From positions 1 through 28,867 of IMG/VR virus record IMGVR_UViG_3300021956_000010: 28,867 nt of DNA; one strand, written 5' to 3'. The DNA comes from a virus. This document shows positions 7,176-13,303 of the stretch, in pieces. The first letter of the stretch is position 1. Each line of letters opens with the position of its first letter. Under the pieces are notes generated by a model that searched no databases, was not told the DNA's origin, and saw only the letters and a program-made list of their open reading frames with translations. Both the position numbers and the translations under genes were made by a program.

Positions 7176-7437
7176 ACGTAGACTTGTTGTACTTGGTGTA
7201 AAGTCACTTGACTATTACGTTCATTTAAACGACATCAATAGTCGTATTATTCGGACACAAAGTGATGTAATCCTACATAATGAGGCTTATATCGGACAAT
7301 TACAGGCTGATTTGTCCCATTTAAAACAAGTTAATGAAACTGAAATAAGGCACAAAAAAAAGTGGCGAAAAGCCACTCTTTATTCATTGTCGTTTAATGC
7401 TATTTTTTTAGGGACATTATACGTTTTAAATAAATAG
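7060..7437 (+). CDS. Spanin-like protein with signal peptide and C-terminal membrane segment
   Basis: A 125-residue protein starting MKNKLILFICLIALPSIAHT, a clean export signal of about 20 residues. A helical middle (about 25-95) with coiled-coil character follows, including SDVILHNEAYIGQLQADLSH. The end is a basic stretch (RHKKKWRK) and a hydrophobic segment LYSLSFNAIFLGTLYVLNK. No lipobox cysteine is present at the cleavage site, so it is not a standard lipoprotein o-spanin. It may span the periplasm with its C-terminal anchor. It starts inside the preceding gene (116 bp overlap, +1 frame). The minus-strand terminator and the last 38 bp of the convergent operon lie inside its coding region. 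Confidence 0.5.
   Translation: MKNKLILFICLIALPSIAHTQVQYKGFSNSKELDSLSVERRLVVLGVKSLDYYVHLNDINSRIIRTQSDVILHNEAYIGQLQADLSHLKQVNETEIRHKKKWRKATLYSLSFNAIFLGTLYVLNK
7354..7377 (-). terminator. Intrinsic terminator of the minus-strand operon
   Basis: Read on the minus strand, AGTGGC (7377-7372) and GCCACT (7366-7361) form a perfect 6-bp stem around a five-base loop, followed at once by eight T residues (positions 7361-7354, the first T also closing the stem). This is a textbook rho-independent terminator. It sits 23 bp beyond the last minus-strand stop codon, inside the coding region of the opposing spanin-like gene. On the plus strand the same stem is followed by CTTTATT, so weak termination in both directions is possible. 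Confidence 0.8.
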
Positions 7438-7612
7438 CCATATCCAAAGCCTCTTCGTATGCGTGATATAACCATTCTTTCTCCGAAAGGTTAGCCTTGT
7501 CCACCGTTGTTCCATACTTTGCTCTTCCCATTTTCTCGCGTGAGATAAGGTCGGTTATTACTTCTTTATAGACATCGGACTGGCAGTTGTCAAAATCGTG
7601 TGTTATATTCAT
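7400..7612 (-). CDS. Small conserved phage protein, all-alpha (NTP-pyrophosphohydrolase-like pattern)
   Basis: A 70-residue protein with the pattern REKMGRAKYGTTVD, then KEWLYHAYEEALDMAIYLKR. The spaced Lys-Tyr-Gly, Trp-Leu and Glu-Glu-x-x-x-Asp residues recall a widespread phage family related in shape to all-alpha NTP pyrophosphohydrolases, though it is much shorter than an active enzyme and lacks a second metal motif. It is the last gene of the minus-strand operon, overlaps its upstream neighbour by 4 bp (ATGA), and runs 38 bp into the convergent spanin-like gene. Confidence 0.6.
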   Translation of the reverse strand: MNITHDFDNCQSDVYKEVITDLISREKMGRAKYGTTVDKANLSEKEWLYHAYEEALDMAIYLKRIMSLKK

Positions 7613-7956
7613 ACCATTTCTATTTTTGGTTGATTTTCTTTCGCATCTTGAATCAATTTAATAAGTTCGGGTAGCATCCAATATCCATAGGTTGCCATCT
7701 CAAAAGTAAATTCTTCAAGGTGTTTTGTGATATCGGGCAATGCTGCGCCATCTGCTTCCCACAATGCAGTTATTGTCTTTCCGTGTTCACGTTTAATTGA
7801 TTCGTTAAGTCGTTTCATTAACATCTTTGTCTGATGATTATAGAACCATCTAATCGGTTCGCATTCATCACTGGCATAAAGTGTTGCCTGTGTCCACATT
7901 AGCAGGTTCAGCACCTTGATTTTTTCAAGTTCTTCTCTCGTCAGTTTGTTGTTCAT
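7609..7956 (-). CDS. Hypothetical protein, helical
   Basis: A 115-residue protein I do not recognise. It is predicted mostly helical, with a leucine/lysine-rich N terminus (LTREELEKIKVLNLLMW), a central basic helix (KMLMKRLNESIKREHGK) and a Glu/Phe-rich part (HLEEFTFEMATYGYWML). No cysteine pairs, signal or membrane segment are present. It overlaps the genes on both sides by 3-4 bp, so it is translated as part of the same operon as terminase. A terminase or packaging accessory role cannot be excluded, but nothing in the sequence shows it. Confidence 0.6.
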   Translation of the reverse strand: MNNKLTREELEKIKVLNLLMWTQATLYASDECEPIRWFYNHQTKMLMKRLNESIKREHGKTITALWEADGAALPDITKHLEEFTFEMATYGYWMLPELIKLIQDAKENQPKIEMV

Positions 7957-8102
7957 ATTTCTTCTTTGATTTGTTGGCTTAACATTTCAAGCGCATAACG
8001 TGCACCTTCGATGAACGCGAAGTATCGCGAGTTATCCATTTGTTCACCGTTGTACATTGCGTAGTGTTCGGCTTTCATTTTAATAAGTTTATTTAGTTCC
8101 AT
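7953..8102 (-). CDS. Short hypothetical protein (49 residues)
   Basis: An ATG at 8102 on the minus strand opens a 49-codon frame: MELNKLIKMKAEHYAMYNGE, then a second helix with FIEGARYALEMLSQQIKEEI. It fills the gap between terminase and the next gene, with 14 bp after the terminase stop and a TGA that overlaps the following ATG. Two charged amphipathic helices with no cysteine suggest a small helical binding protein. The tight coupling on its downstream side supports real translation. No function is assigned. Confidence 0.6.
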   Translation of the reverse strand: MELNKLIKMKAEHYAMYNGEQMDNSRYFAFIEGARYALEMLSQQIKEEI

Positions 8103-8116
8103 AGTTGCAAATATAA

Positions 8117-9406
8117 TTAAGCAAATGCATACTTTCCAAAATTCTTTTTTAATTCATAAAATGCTCTCATCATTATCGCATCAGCGAAATCGGGAGACAT
8201 TCCAAATCTTTTCTTCAAATCTTCTTTATTAGTCACTCGCAGTTTTTGGTCGCTATCCAGTTTCTCGCGTCTAATCATTTCGATTTCCTTGACAATGGTA
8301 TCTTTGTGCTGATTATTAAATGTAATTTCATTGGTGGTAATTAGTTCACCAAGTTTAAAGTAACAATCGGATTTTAGGTTCAGATAGTTTTCACGAACTG
8401 CTTTTGATCCATTAAGAAATCCTTTGCACTTCAGAAAATCAACCGCACCACCACCGATTCCATCTTCATCCACCAAAACATTTGAGAGCAGAACTCCGTT
8501 ACTTTGTGCCATTTGTCTAATCGTATCAACAACTTCGTTAATAGGTTTGTGTTTAAGAACTACAAACTTTTCAGCATGCAGTCCATCCCATAACACGATA
8601 ACCGTTCTATCGTCTCCCATACGCGCAATATCCGCAGTTATGTACTTGGTTGTGTTCTTTTGTTGTGGCTCTCTAAAACAACGCAACAAGTCATCATAAT
8701 GATACAAGCGGTCTTGCGTTTCGTCATAGTCCCAATCGCCATCTAAAAGCCTTTTGCGGTCAATTTCGGGTAACATACGCAAGTTTTCGAGATATACTGG
8801 TGAGATATGAGGATTATCCGTTGGTAAGGCTTGGATAAACTCTCGGTCACTACGTAAATTGCCAATGCGTTTTGCATCGTAGAACTCATTATACAACCAT
8901 CCTTTGTGTGGGTTACAGGTTAACAATCCTTTCGGCTTATCATTTACCAATTTATAACGTACGCGAGATGCAAGAATCGCAATACACTTTTCTGATACCT
9001 CACCTGCTTCATCAACAAAATAATCAGTTATCTCAAGTGACCCGAATCTCTGAAACTCGGGGTCACTCGGCATATCTGCCAAATCCATTAGGATAGTTTG
9101 TGATCCATTGAACCAATTTATCACGTGGTCTTGTCCGTTATAAGTAAAGTGTTTTCCTGCTACTAATCCGTAAGTATTGCACAATTCAAAGAATGTAGCC
9201 ATTGTAGACAATCGCAACTTCTTTAATTCAGCACGACCAATTAAACCGCGAGTACCTGCGTACTTTAACCGCCTTTTTATTTGCCAGTCACAACCGAGAA
9301 AACTTTTTCCAGATCCAGCACTTCCGCCATATAACACCTGCCACTTATCTGAGTCAATAGACAAGTGGTTCAAGGCTTCTTTTTGTTTATCGTGGAATTG
9401 TATCAT
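8117..9406 (-). CDS. terL: Terminase large subunit (ATPase-nuclease)
   Basis: A 429-residue packaging motor protein. The ATPase half shows Walker A YGGSAGSGKS (26-35), a Walker B-type strand ending in the acidic pair of YFVDEAGE (129-136), and a coupling-type motif LLTCNPHKGWLYNEF (161-175). The nuclease half shows TADIARMGDDRT (about 257-268), LVDEDGIGGGAVDF (311-324) and PDFADAIMMRA near the C terminus, giving the acidic residues of the RNase H-like metal site. The length is normal. It cuts concatemeric DNA and drives it into the prohead through the portal. It overlaps its upstream neighbour by 4 bp. It lies on the strand opposite portal and capsid, at the end of the early operon, which is unusual. 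Confidence 0.95.
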   Translation of the reverse strand: MIQFHDKQKEALNHLSIDSDKWQVLYGGSAGSGKSFLGCDWQIKRRLKYAGTRGLIGRAELKKLRLSTMATFFELCNTYGLVAGKHFTYNGQDHVINWFNGSQTILMDLADMPSDPEFQRFGSLEITDYFVDEAGEVSEKCIAILASRVRYKLVNDKPKGLLTCNPHKGWLYNEFYDAKRIGNLRSDREFIQALPTDNPHISPVYLENLRMLPEIDRKRLLDGDWDYDETQDRLYHYDDLLRCFREPQQKNTTKYITADIARMGDDRTVIVLWDGLHAEKFVVLKHKPINEVVDTIRQMAQSNGVLLSNVLVDEDGIGGGAVDFLKCKGFLNGSKAVRENYLNLKSDCYFKLGELITTNEITFNNQHKDTIVKEIEMIRREKLDSDQKLRVTNKEDLKKRFGMSPDFADAIMMRAFYELKKNFGKYAFA

Positions 9407-10176
9407 AATTTACTAAATATCTTTTGTTGTAAAATATGACTGTCCATTATATCAGCGTACAAATAGCGCATTATTCCTTGACGAATTGAGAGTTCAAATT
9501 CACTTTTATCAGATGACTTCATCCGAGTGATTGCAAAGTTTGATAGATTGCGTTCATTGGTTAATTGCTGATAGGCACAAAAACGAAACTTTTTCCAATC
9601 GTCATCACTCCACCATTCTGCACTAATGATATTCTTTTCTTCAAGTTTTCGCATCATAGTAGGTGCAAGGATCAAAACCGCCTCACGTTTGTTTTCCTTC
9701 CATCTCTGAATATCATTAACTATCATTTCTTTGATGTCCATTGGCTCAGAATCTTCGGTGCTGGCTTCAATAATCAATCTCGCCTTTTTCTTATCGATGT
9801 CAAGGTTCATTTGCATCTTGTAAACCTTATATGCGTTCAATACATCACTCAAAAACTGAATCGACATTAAACCATAATGTTCTATTCGTTTCCAAGATTG
9901 ACCAACTGCATTAAGTTGAAATGCTAACCCGAGTTCTGAAATAGTCATATACCTATAATACTGCTGAGTAGTTTCGTATAACAGTTGCGTTTCTTCTGCT
10001 GATGGCAAATCTTTAATACCACTTATGACGATTCCTTTGGCAATTAAAGCCTTAAACATCGGCAATGTTGAATCTTGTATTTGCGTCTGTTCTAATGCGT
10101 TTAAATAGGCTTTTTCCTCAATCGTTAAGCCATTGTTGTAGGTCTGACCTTTGTACTCTACCAAGTTTTGATTCAT
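9403..10176 (-). CDS. Conserved protein of the replication operon, function unknown
   Basis: A 257-residue helix-rich protein. Around residues 78-120 it reads ISELGLAFQLNAVG then HYGLMSIQFLSDVLNAYKVY, a pattern I associate with Bacteroidota phage and mobile-element proteins found next to replication genes. The middle is acidic and the C-terminal part basic, with several Trp (EWWSDDDWKKFRF). It sits between the MKDWKAA-type gene (59 bp overlap in another frame) and terminase (4 bp overlap). A role as replication initiator partner or helicase loader is a reasonable guess, but no catalytic or nucleotide-binding motif is visible. Confidence 0.5.
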   Translation of the reverse strand: MNQNLVEYKGQTYNNGLTIEEKAYLNALEQTQIQDSTLPMFKALIAKGIVISGIKDLPSAEETQLLYETTQQYYRYMTISELGLAFQLNAVGQSWKRIEHYGLMSIQFLSDVLNAYKVYKMQMNLDIDKKKARLIIEASTEDSEPMDIKEMIVNDIQRWKENKREAVLILAPTMMRKLEEKNIISAEWWSDDDWKKFRFCAYQQLTNERNLSNFAITRMKSSDKSEFELSIRQGIMRYLYADIMDSHILQQKIFSKL

Positions 10177-10495
10177 AGTTGTTATTTTTAGTTGTTACAA
10201 ATTCGTGAAGTTTCCAAGCGGAACGCATCGCAGCCTTCCAATCTTTCATTTTTGTCTTGCCATAATACCAATTAGTGTTGGTGTAATGGCTAATAAATAC
10301 CTCCGCAAAGTTAAGTGCATCCTCAGAAGACGCAAACGCTATTCGTTCCAAAAAATATTCCGCCACTTCCTCCATTGTCGGTGGTTGGAACGTTGTTTTT
10401 ATCCTCTTGGATTGTAATGAGTTCAACTGGTTTTCTAACGATTGTACTTTTAAAGTTAGTAAGTCGAACGCTTGTTTTAATTGCTCGTTGTTCAT
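10118..10495 (-). CDS. Replication-type protein with GK-KMKDWKAA motif
   Basis: A 125-residue protein with an N-terminal coiled coil (about 4-30). Next come QPPTMEEVAEYFLER (about 37-51) and YYGKTKMKDWKAAMRSAW (about 77-94). This PP..EV..Y ... GK.KMKDWKAA.R.W pattern is common in Bacteroidota phage and plasmid proteins encoded beside replication genes and is presumed to be a small DNA-binding or replication module. The first 58 codons overlap the end of the DnaA-C-like gene by 173 bp in another frame. A Met at residue 41 (10375) is an alternative start that would cut the overlap to 53 bp but remove the coiled coil. Overlap at the other end with the next gene is 59 bp. Confidence 0.6.
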   Translation of the reverse strand: MNNEQLKQAFDLLTLKVQSLENQLNSLQSKRIKTTFQPPTMEEVAEYFLERIAFASSEDALNFAEVFISHYTNTNWYYGKTKMKDWKAAMRSAWKLHEFVTTKNNNYESKLGRVQRSDLQQWLND

Positions 10496-10955
10496 TTAGT
10501 CGTTGTTTAAAAAGTTCACAATTATACCCCAAATCTTGCAATAAAATAACTGCTTCATCAACATAATTGCGGTAAAGCGCATCAAATGTGTATAGATCAA
10601 TCACTTTTTTGATTCCGTGCAGCACGGTTGCGTGGTCACTTTTGCCAATGGTAAATCCTATTTGCTTAAGTGTATAGTTAGTTCCTGCATATAGGAGCAA
10701 ATAACCAATGTGTCTTGCCTCAATTATGTATCTAACGCGAGACTTTGAGAATAGTTCCTTGCGGTTTAAATCGTGCGAATGGCAAAGAGTTGCAATCACA
10801 TCTTCTTCGAAAGGAGACTTTTTCAAGTTCCAATTTTCGGCTATCACCTCAATCAATTCCTGCTGAGATTCTTCGTTGTATAGGTTAAGTAATTCATTTA
10901 AGTTCTTTACTCGATGCTTAATTATAAAACTCATTAGTGCGCTATCCTTATTCAT
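10323..10955 (-). CDS. Stand-alone DnaA domain IV-like replication initiator
   Basis: A 210-residue protein whose centre (about residues 73-121) matches the DNA-binding domain IV of DnaA: IIEARHIGYLLLYAGTNYTL, then LKQIGFTIGKSDHATVLHGI. The signature pair IG..(I)GKSDHATVLH carries the base-contacting Asp-His-x-Thr-Val. No AAA+ ATPase domain is present, so it can bind origin DNA but not melt it alone. The N-terminal 60 residues are helical and may bind a partner. The C-terminal 60 are basic then low-complexity (TTDNGGSGGIFFGT), and this tail overlaps the next gene by 173 bp. It probably recruits host DnaB or DnaA to the phage origin. Confidence 0.7.
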   Translation of the reverse strand: MNKDSALMSFIIKHRVKNLNELLNLYNEESQQELIEVIAENWNLKKSPFEEDVIATLCHSHDLNRKELFSKSRVRYIIEARHIGYLLLYAGTNYTLKQIGFTIGKSDHATVLHGIKKVIDLYTFDALYRNYVDEAVILLQDLGYNCELFKQRLNEQRAIKTSVRLTNFKSTIVRKPVELITIQEDKNNVPTTDNGGSGGIFFGTNSVCVF

Positions 10956-11181
10956 CTCCTTCGTTTTTGATAGTTCGTTTTTCGCTGTCTAAAATAAGTT
11001 CTACAATCTCCTTTGAACTCACGCCAGTATACTTACTAATTTTAGTTATGTCGCAAACGTGCATTAGCATCGGGTATCGTGTCCACTTTTGTGCCTGTGG
11101 ATAACTAATGCTCATTGCTTTTGCAAGGCTCGGGGTATTCCCGAACCAAGCAAAAACAAATAATTCCCATTTTGATTTCAT
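10948..11181 (-). CDS. Small helix-turn-helix protein, regulator-like
   Basis: A 77-residue protein. TPSLAKAMSISYPQAQKWTR (about 16-35) reads as a helix-turn-helix with an alanine-rich first helix, and ITKISKYTGVSSKEIVELIL (about 45-64) adds two supporting helices, as in XRE/Cro-type DNA-binding proteins. It overlaps the DnaA-C-like gene by 8 bp and probably shares its mRNA. It could autoregulate this operon or act in replication control. A perfect DnaA box (11096-11104) lies within its coding region. No integrase or second repressor is present, so a lysogeny switch is not supported. Confidence 0.5.
   Translation of the reverse strand: MKSKWELFVFAWFGNTPSLAKAMSISYPQAQKWTRYPMLMHVCDITKISKYTGVSSKEIVELILDSEKRTIKNEGDE
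11096..11104 (-). promoter_or_regulatory. DnaA box match within the HTH gene
   Basis: The minus strand reads TTATCCACA, the exact DnaA consensus box, inside the HTH gene and about 140 bp upstream of the DnaA-C-like gene. A single 9-mer can occur by chance in 28 kb, and I saw no perfect second copy nearby (near matches at about 20775 and 12028 only). It is noted because the adjacent gene encodes a DnaA domain IV. Confidence 0.3.
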
Positions 11182-11228
11182 ATTATTATCGGTTTTAATC
11201 GTTCTAATTTTTTTAATATTTCAACTTT

Positions 11229-11678
11229 TCAGAATGGTAAATCGTCTTTATCCATCTTAGCATTTGAGTTAGCGTTGTCTTTTGCATCGTCATTCAATCC
11301 TATGCCAGTCAAAAGATATTTCTCAAACAACTGAGCAACCTCAATAACTTTCGCAGGATTCTCTGAGTGGTTCATATCAACTGATGCCTTTAATGCAACT
11401 GCACGTGCAATTGATTCTTCTTTGTCCTTTGAGTTAGTGAATGATCCACCACCATTTGAACTTGGTGTAAATGACTTTTGTTCCTGTACCCACTTAATCT
11501 TGTGACCACGACCACTTGGAGTAATCTCATAATTCTTTGAATCACCAACTGCGAATGGTGGTTGTTGTGATTTGCTGAAGACCGTTCCTGTATCTCCATT
11601 TTCCATTGTTACCTCGAATTTAAAGAGGTCGTTCCAAGTTCCTGCGCCTTGCACATTTGTGATTTTTGATGTTTTCAT
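11229..11678 (-). CDS. SSB-like single-stranded DNA-binding protein
   Basis: A 149-residue protein. The N-terminal part is beta-rich (FKFEVTMENGDTGTVFSKSQ), fitting an OB-like fold. It is followed by a Gly/Ser linker (about 74-82), a helical region and an acidic disordered tail ending in MDKDDLPF. The final DDLPF is the acidic tip by which SSB proteins call in replication and repair partners. The sequence is not a close match to bacterial SSB, so it is probably a phage-specific OB-fold protein. It is placed in the replication operon, 47 bp before the HTH gene. It would protect ssDNA and attract host replication enzymes. Confidence 0.65.
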   Translation of the reverse strand: MKTSKITNVQGAGTWNDLFKFEVTMENGDTGTVFSKSQQPPFAVGDSKNYEITPSGRGHKIKWVQEQKSFTPSSNGGGSFTNSKDKEESIARAVALKASVDMNHSENPAKVIEVAQLFEKYLLTGIGLNDDAKDNANSNAKMDKDDLPF

Positions 11679-11687
11679 CGTGTTTAT

Positions 11688-11927
11688 TTATTTAATTGTT
11701 AAATTGTTTTCGGTGTCAGTTGAGCCAATAGCCCAAAGTTCGTTCTTAATGATTGGATGTTCAGTTGCGTGATTTCGTACGCATACTTCACACCACGACT
11801 GATAATCGTGAATAGATATCCAAACTGCAACTAAACTTTCTTCGTAGTGCAATGAATCGCATTTTTGGCATCTTTCACCATCAAAAATAGATGATGTATA
11901 ATCGGTTGGGTTTATTCTATCGTACAT
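11688..11927 (-). CDS. Small zinc-ribbon-like protein
   Basis: A 79-residue protein with two CxxC pairs: CQKC near residue 20 and CEVC near residue 46, about 25 residues apart, which could bind one zinc ion. The N terminus is polar, and the region between the pairs is aromatic (VAVWISIHDYQSW). Short single zinc-ribbon proteins are common in phage early regions and act as host-interacting or nucleic-acid-binding factors. The target is unknown. It is 9 bp upstream of the SSB-like gene and overlaps its own upstream neighbour by 11 bp. Confidence 0.6.
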   Translation of the reverse strand: MYDRINPTDYTSSIFDGERCQKCDSLHYEESLVAVWISIHDYQSWCEVCVRNHATEHPIIKNELWAIGSTDTENNLTIK

Positions 11928-12087
11928 AGGTATTTTCTTTTAAGAGGTCAGTCATTCGTTCAAGTGGTGTGCGGTTTGTCTGCTGAGCAATATGCTGAGC
12001 CAGTTGGTTATAGTCGAGTTGATCCGTTGGATAACTTGATGACTGAACGCATCTAAACTTGCGTGGGTAAGTTAAATCGATTTTCAT
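11917..12087 (-). CDS. Short hypothetical protein (56 residues)
   Basis: A frame from an ATG at 12087 encodes MKIDLTYPRKFRCVQSSSYP and continues to LLKENTYVR. It fits tightly between neighbours: its ATG overlaps the previous stop (ATGA) and its end overlaps the zinc-ribbon gene by 11 bp. A polar, glutamine-rich centre and an amphipathic C-terminal helix are visible. No family is recognised. Confidence 0.55.
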   Translation of the reverse strand: MKIDLTYPRKFRCVQSSSYPTDQLDYNQLAQHIAQQTNRTPLERMTDLLKENTYVR

Positions 12088-12245
12088 AATGCTCGATGTT
12101 TCGGGTTTTTAACGGTATTCAATGTTGCTTGTAAATCTTCTGGAGTGAATACGTCATTTGCGTATTGATTCACATATCTTTCAACTGCTAACTTAACGAT
12201 TGTTAATTCAGTTGAAGTAAGTTCTAATTGCCAAAACTTTTCCAT
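12084..12245 (-). CDS. Short hypothetical protein (53 residues)
   Basis: A frame from an ATG at 12245 encodes MEKFWQLELTSTELTIVKLA, a second helix with VERYVNQYANDV, and a basic end (NPKHRAL). It looks like a two- or three-helix bundle. The stop overlaps the next ATG by 4 bp, and the gene starts 2 bp after its upstream neighbour ends, a typical operon fit. No function is evident. Confidence 0.6.
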   Translation of the reverse strand: MEKFWQLELTSTELTIVKLAVERYVNQYANDVFTPEDLQATLNTVKNPKHRAL

Positions 12246-12247
12246 AA

Positions 12248-12454
12248 TTAACCAATATGAAAGATAAAGATTTCAGTGCGTACTGGTGAATACTCGATAT
12301 CATCGTGAGCAAACGCCCAACCGTCTGAATCATAACCATAAACCAAATTCATTTCACTTGCCTTTTCCACTACGTAACGATTAGCATCAGATAATGATTC
12401 GTAGTTTTTGACTGAGGCATTGATGCCTTCTTTAATATGTACTTGATAGTTCAT
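12248..12454 (-). CDS. Hypothetical early protein (68 residues)
   Basis: A 68-residue acidic protein with a strand-helix-strand pattern: MNYQVHIKEGINASVKN, a helix with SDANRYVVEKASEM, then YGYDSDGWAFAHDDIEYS and a beta end. No cysteine, membrane segment or known motif is seen. It is the second gene of the minus operon, 34 bp after the first, and so probably expressed early. Confidence 0.55.
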   Translation of the reverse strand: MNYQVHIKEGINASVKNYESLSDANRYVVEKASEMNLVYGYDSDGWAFAHDDIEYSPVRTEIFIFHIG

Positions 12455-12488
12455 TTTTTTATTATTTGTTAGTTGTTTGCTAATTTAA

Positions 12489-12752
12489 TTAATAACCGAA
12501 ATCTACAACGTGTTTGAACACGATTGATGTCATAATTCCACCGACCTTCATAAAAGAGATTTGTTCAGCCATCATTTTGTTTGCGAACCAATCTTTCACC
12601 ACAACTGATGATTCAGTCATTGCCTCAACAACCGACTTAGGCATCCATTGCTCTTTAGTGAATTGCTTGTTACTGCGTGGGTGTTCTAAAGTGATTTCTA
12701 CGCAAATTGCTTTTTCACTTTCTTTTACTACTGAGTTAATTGACATTTTCAT
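12489..12752 (-). CDS. Hypothetical early protein, first gene of the minus operon
   Basis: An 87-residue protein starting MKMSINSVVKESEKAICVEI, or from the internal ATG at 12746 (MSINSV). It is alternating beta and helix, with TKEQWMPKSVVEAMTESS and FANKMMAEQISFMKVGG. No known domain is recognised. It lies 17-23 bp downstream of the transcription start expected from the promoter at 12776-12808, making it the most promoter-proximal gene and a good candidate for early host interaction. Confidence 0.55.
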   Translation of the reverse strand: MKMSINSVVKESEKAICVEITLEHPRSNKQFTKEQWMPKSVVEAMTESSVVVKDWFANKMMAEQISFMKVGGIMTSIVFKHVVDFGY

Positions 12753-12775
12753 TTGTTCTTTGTTTTTGTTCTTTG

Positions 12776-12808
12776 CAAATATATGTAAATTCTTTTCTTT
12801 ATTCCAAA
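12776..12808 (-). promoter_or_regulatory. Bacteroidota-type promoter of the minus-strand operon
   Basis: On the minus strand, TTTG (12808-12805) is followed after 21 bases by TATATTTG (12783-12776), a perfect TAnnTTTG -7 element. Spacing is within the range reported for Bacteroidota housekeeping promoters. The predicted start near 12769 lies about 17-23 bp before the first gene. Confidence 0.75.
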
Positions 12809-12838
12809 TAAATTTAAAAGAAAAATAAAACTTTTTTT

Positions 12839-12846
12839 AGTTTTGT
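12839..12846 (+). promoter_or_regulatory. Possible -7 element of the rightward early transcript
   Basis: TAGTTTTG matches TAnnTTTG and lies 61 bp upstream of the VRR-NUC start in the divergent region, facing the minus-strand promoter. No TTG box lies at the right distance upstream; that stretch is A/T only. It is therefore a weak or activated promoter at best. Confidence 0.35.
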
Positions 12847-12907
12847 TGATTTTACGCGGGTTTTAGAAGGTCATTAAATAGTAATTTAGACGCATTCTAA
12901 ATAATAG

Positions 12908-13303
12908 ATGAAGCAAAAGATACTTAATTCAGTTAAGCCAAGAGCAAAAAAACCATATAGTGGTGAAGCAGGAGTTCAAATTGCGGTGATTCAGTACCTA
13001 AAAGCACAATATCCGACCGCTATTTATTGCGCATCAGCAGGTGGTATGTTCACATCAATGAAACAGGCCATCAAAATGAAGGCGACTGGATACGTTAAAG
13101 GATTTCCCGACCTTCAAATCTGCGAACCGAACGCAAAATACTACGGATTATTTATTGAATTGAAGACTGAGAAAGGTGTAGTAAGCAAAGAGCAGAAAGA
13201 ATGGATCAAACTCTTAAACAAAAGAGGCTATTATGCGTCTATATGTAAAGGATTTGCAGAGGCACAAGCCGTAATAGATGGATATTTCGCAGGAACAATA
13301 TAA
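12908..13303 (+). CDS. VRR-NUC domain nuclease
   Basis: A 131-residue protein of the PD-(D/E)xK superfamily, VRR-NUC type. In order: Glu20 in GEAGVQIAVIQYL, a conserved MFTS...MKATGYVKGFPDL with Asp68, the FIELKTEKG strand with Glu84 and Lys86, and SKEQKEW with Gln96. These give the full metal-binding set. Family members are Holliday-junction or flap-type nucleases and are frequent in phage replication/recombination blocks. It is the first gene of the rightward early block, in the divergent region opposite the minus operon, and overlaps the sigma-like gene by 26 bp. No accessory domain is present; the length is typical of phage stand-alone forms. Confidence 0.85.
   Translation: MKQKILNSVKPRAKKPYSGEAGVQIAVIQYLKAQYPTAIYCASAGGMFTSMKQAIKMKATGYVKGFPDLQICEPNAKYYGLFIELKTEKGVVSKEQKEWIKLLNKRGYYASICKGFAEAQAVIDGYFAGTI

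Noticed and set aside
9177-9416. Plus-strand frames antisense to terminase (also 8424-8699 and 8872-9096)
   Set aside because: They lie opposite the Walker and nuclease motifs of terL and read as noise.
10948-11181. Lysogeny repressor
   Set aside because: There is an HTH-like fold but no integrase, excisionase or attachment site, and the gene sits inside the replication operon rather than at a divergent switch.
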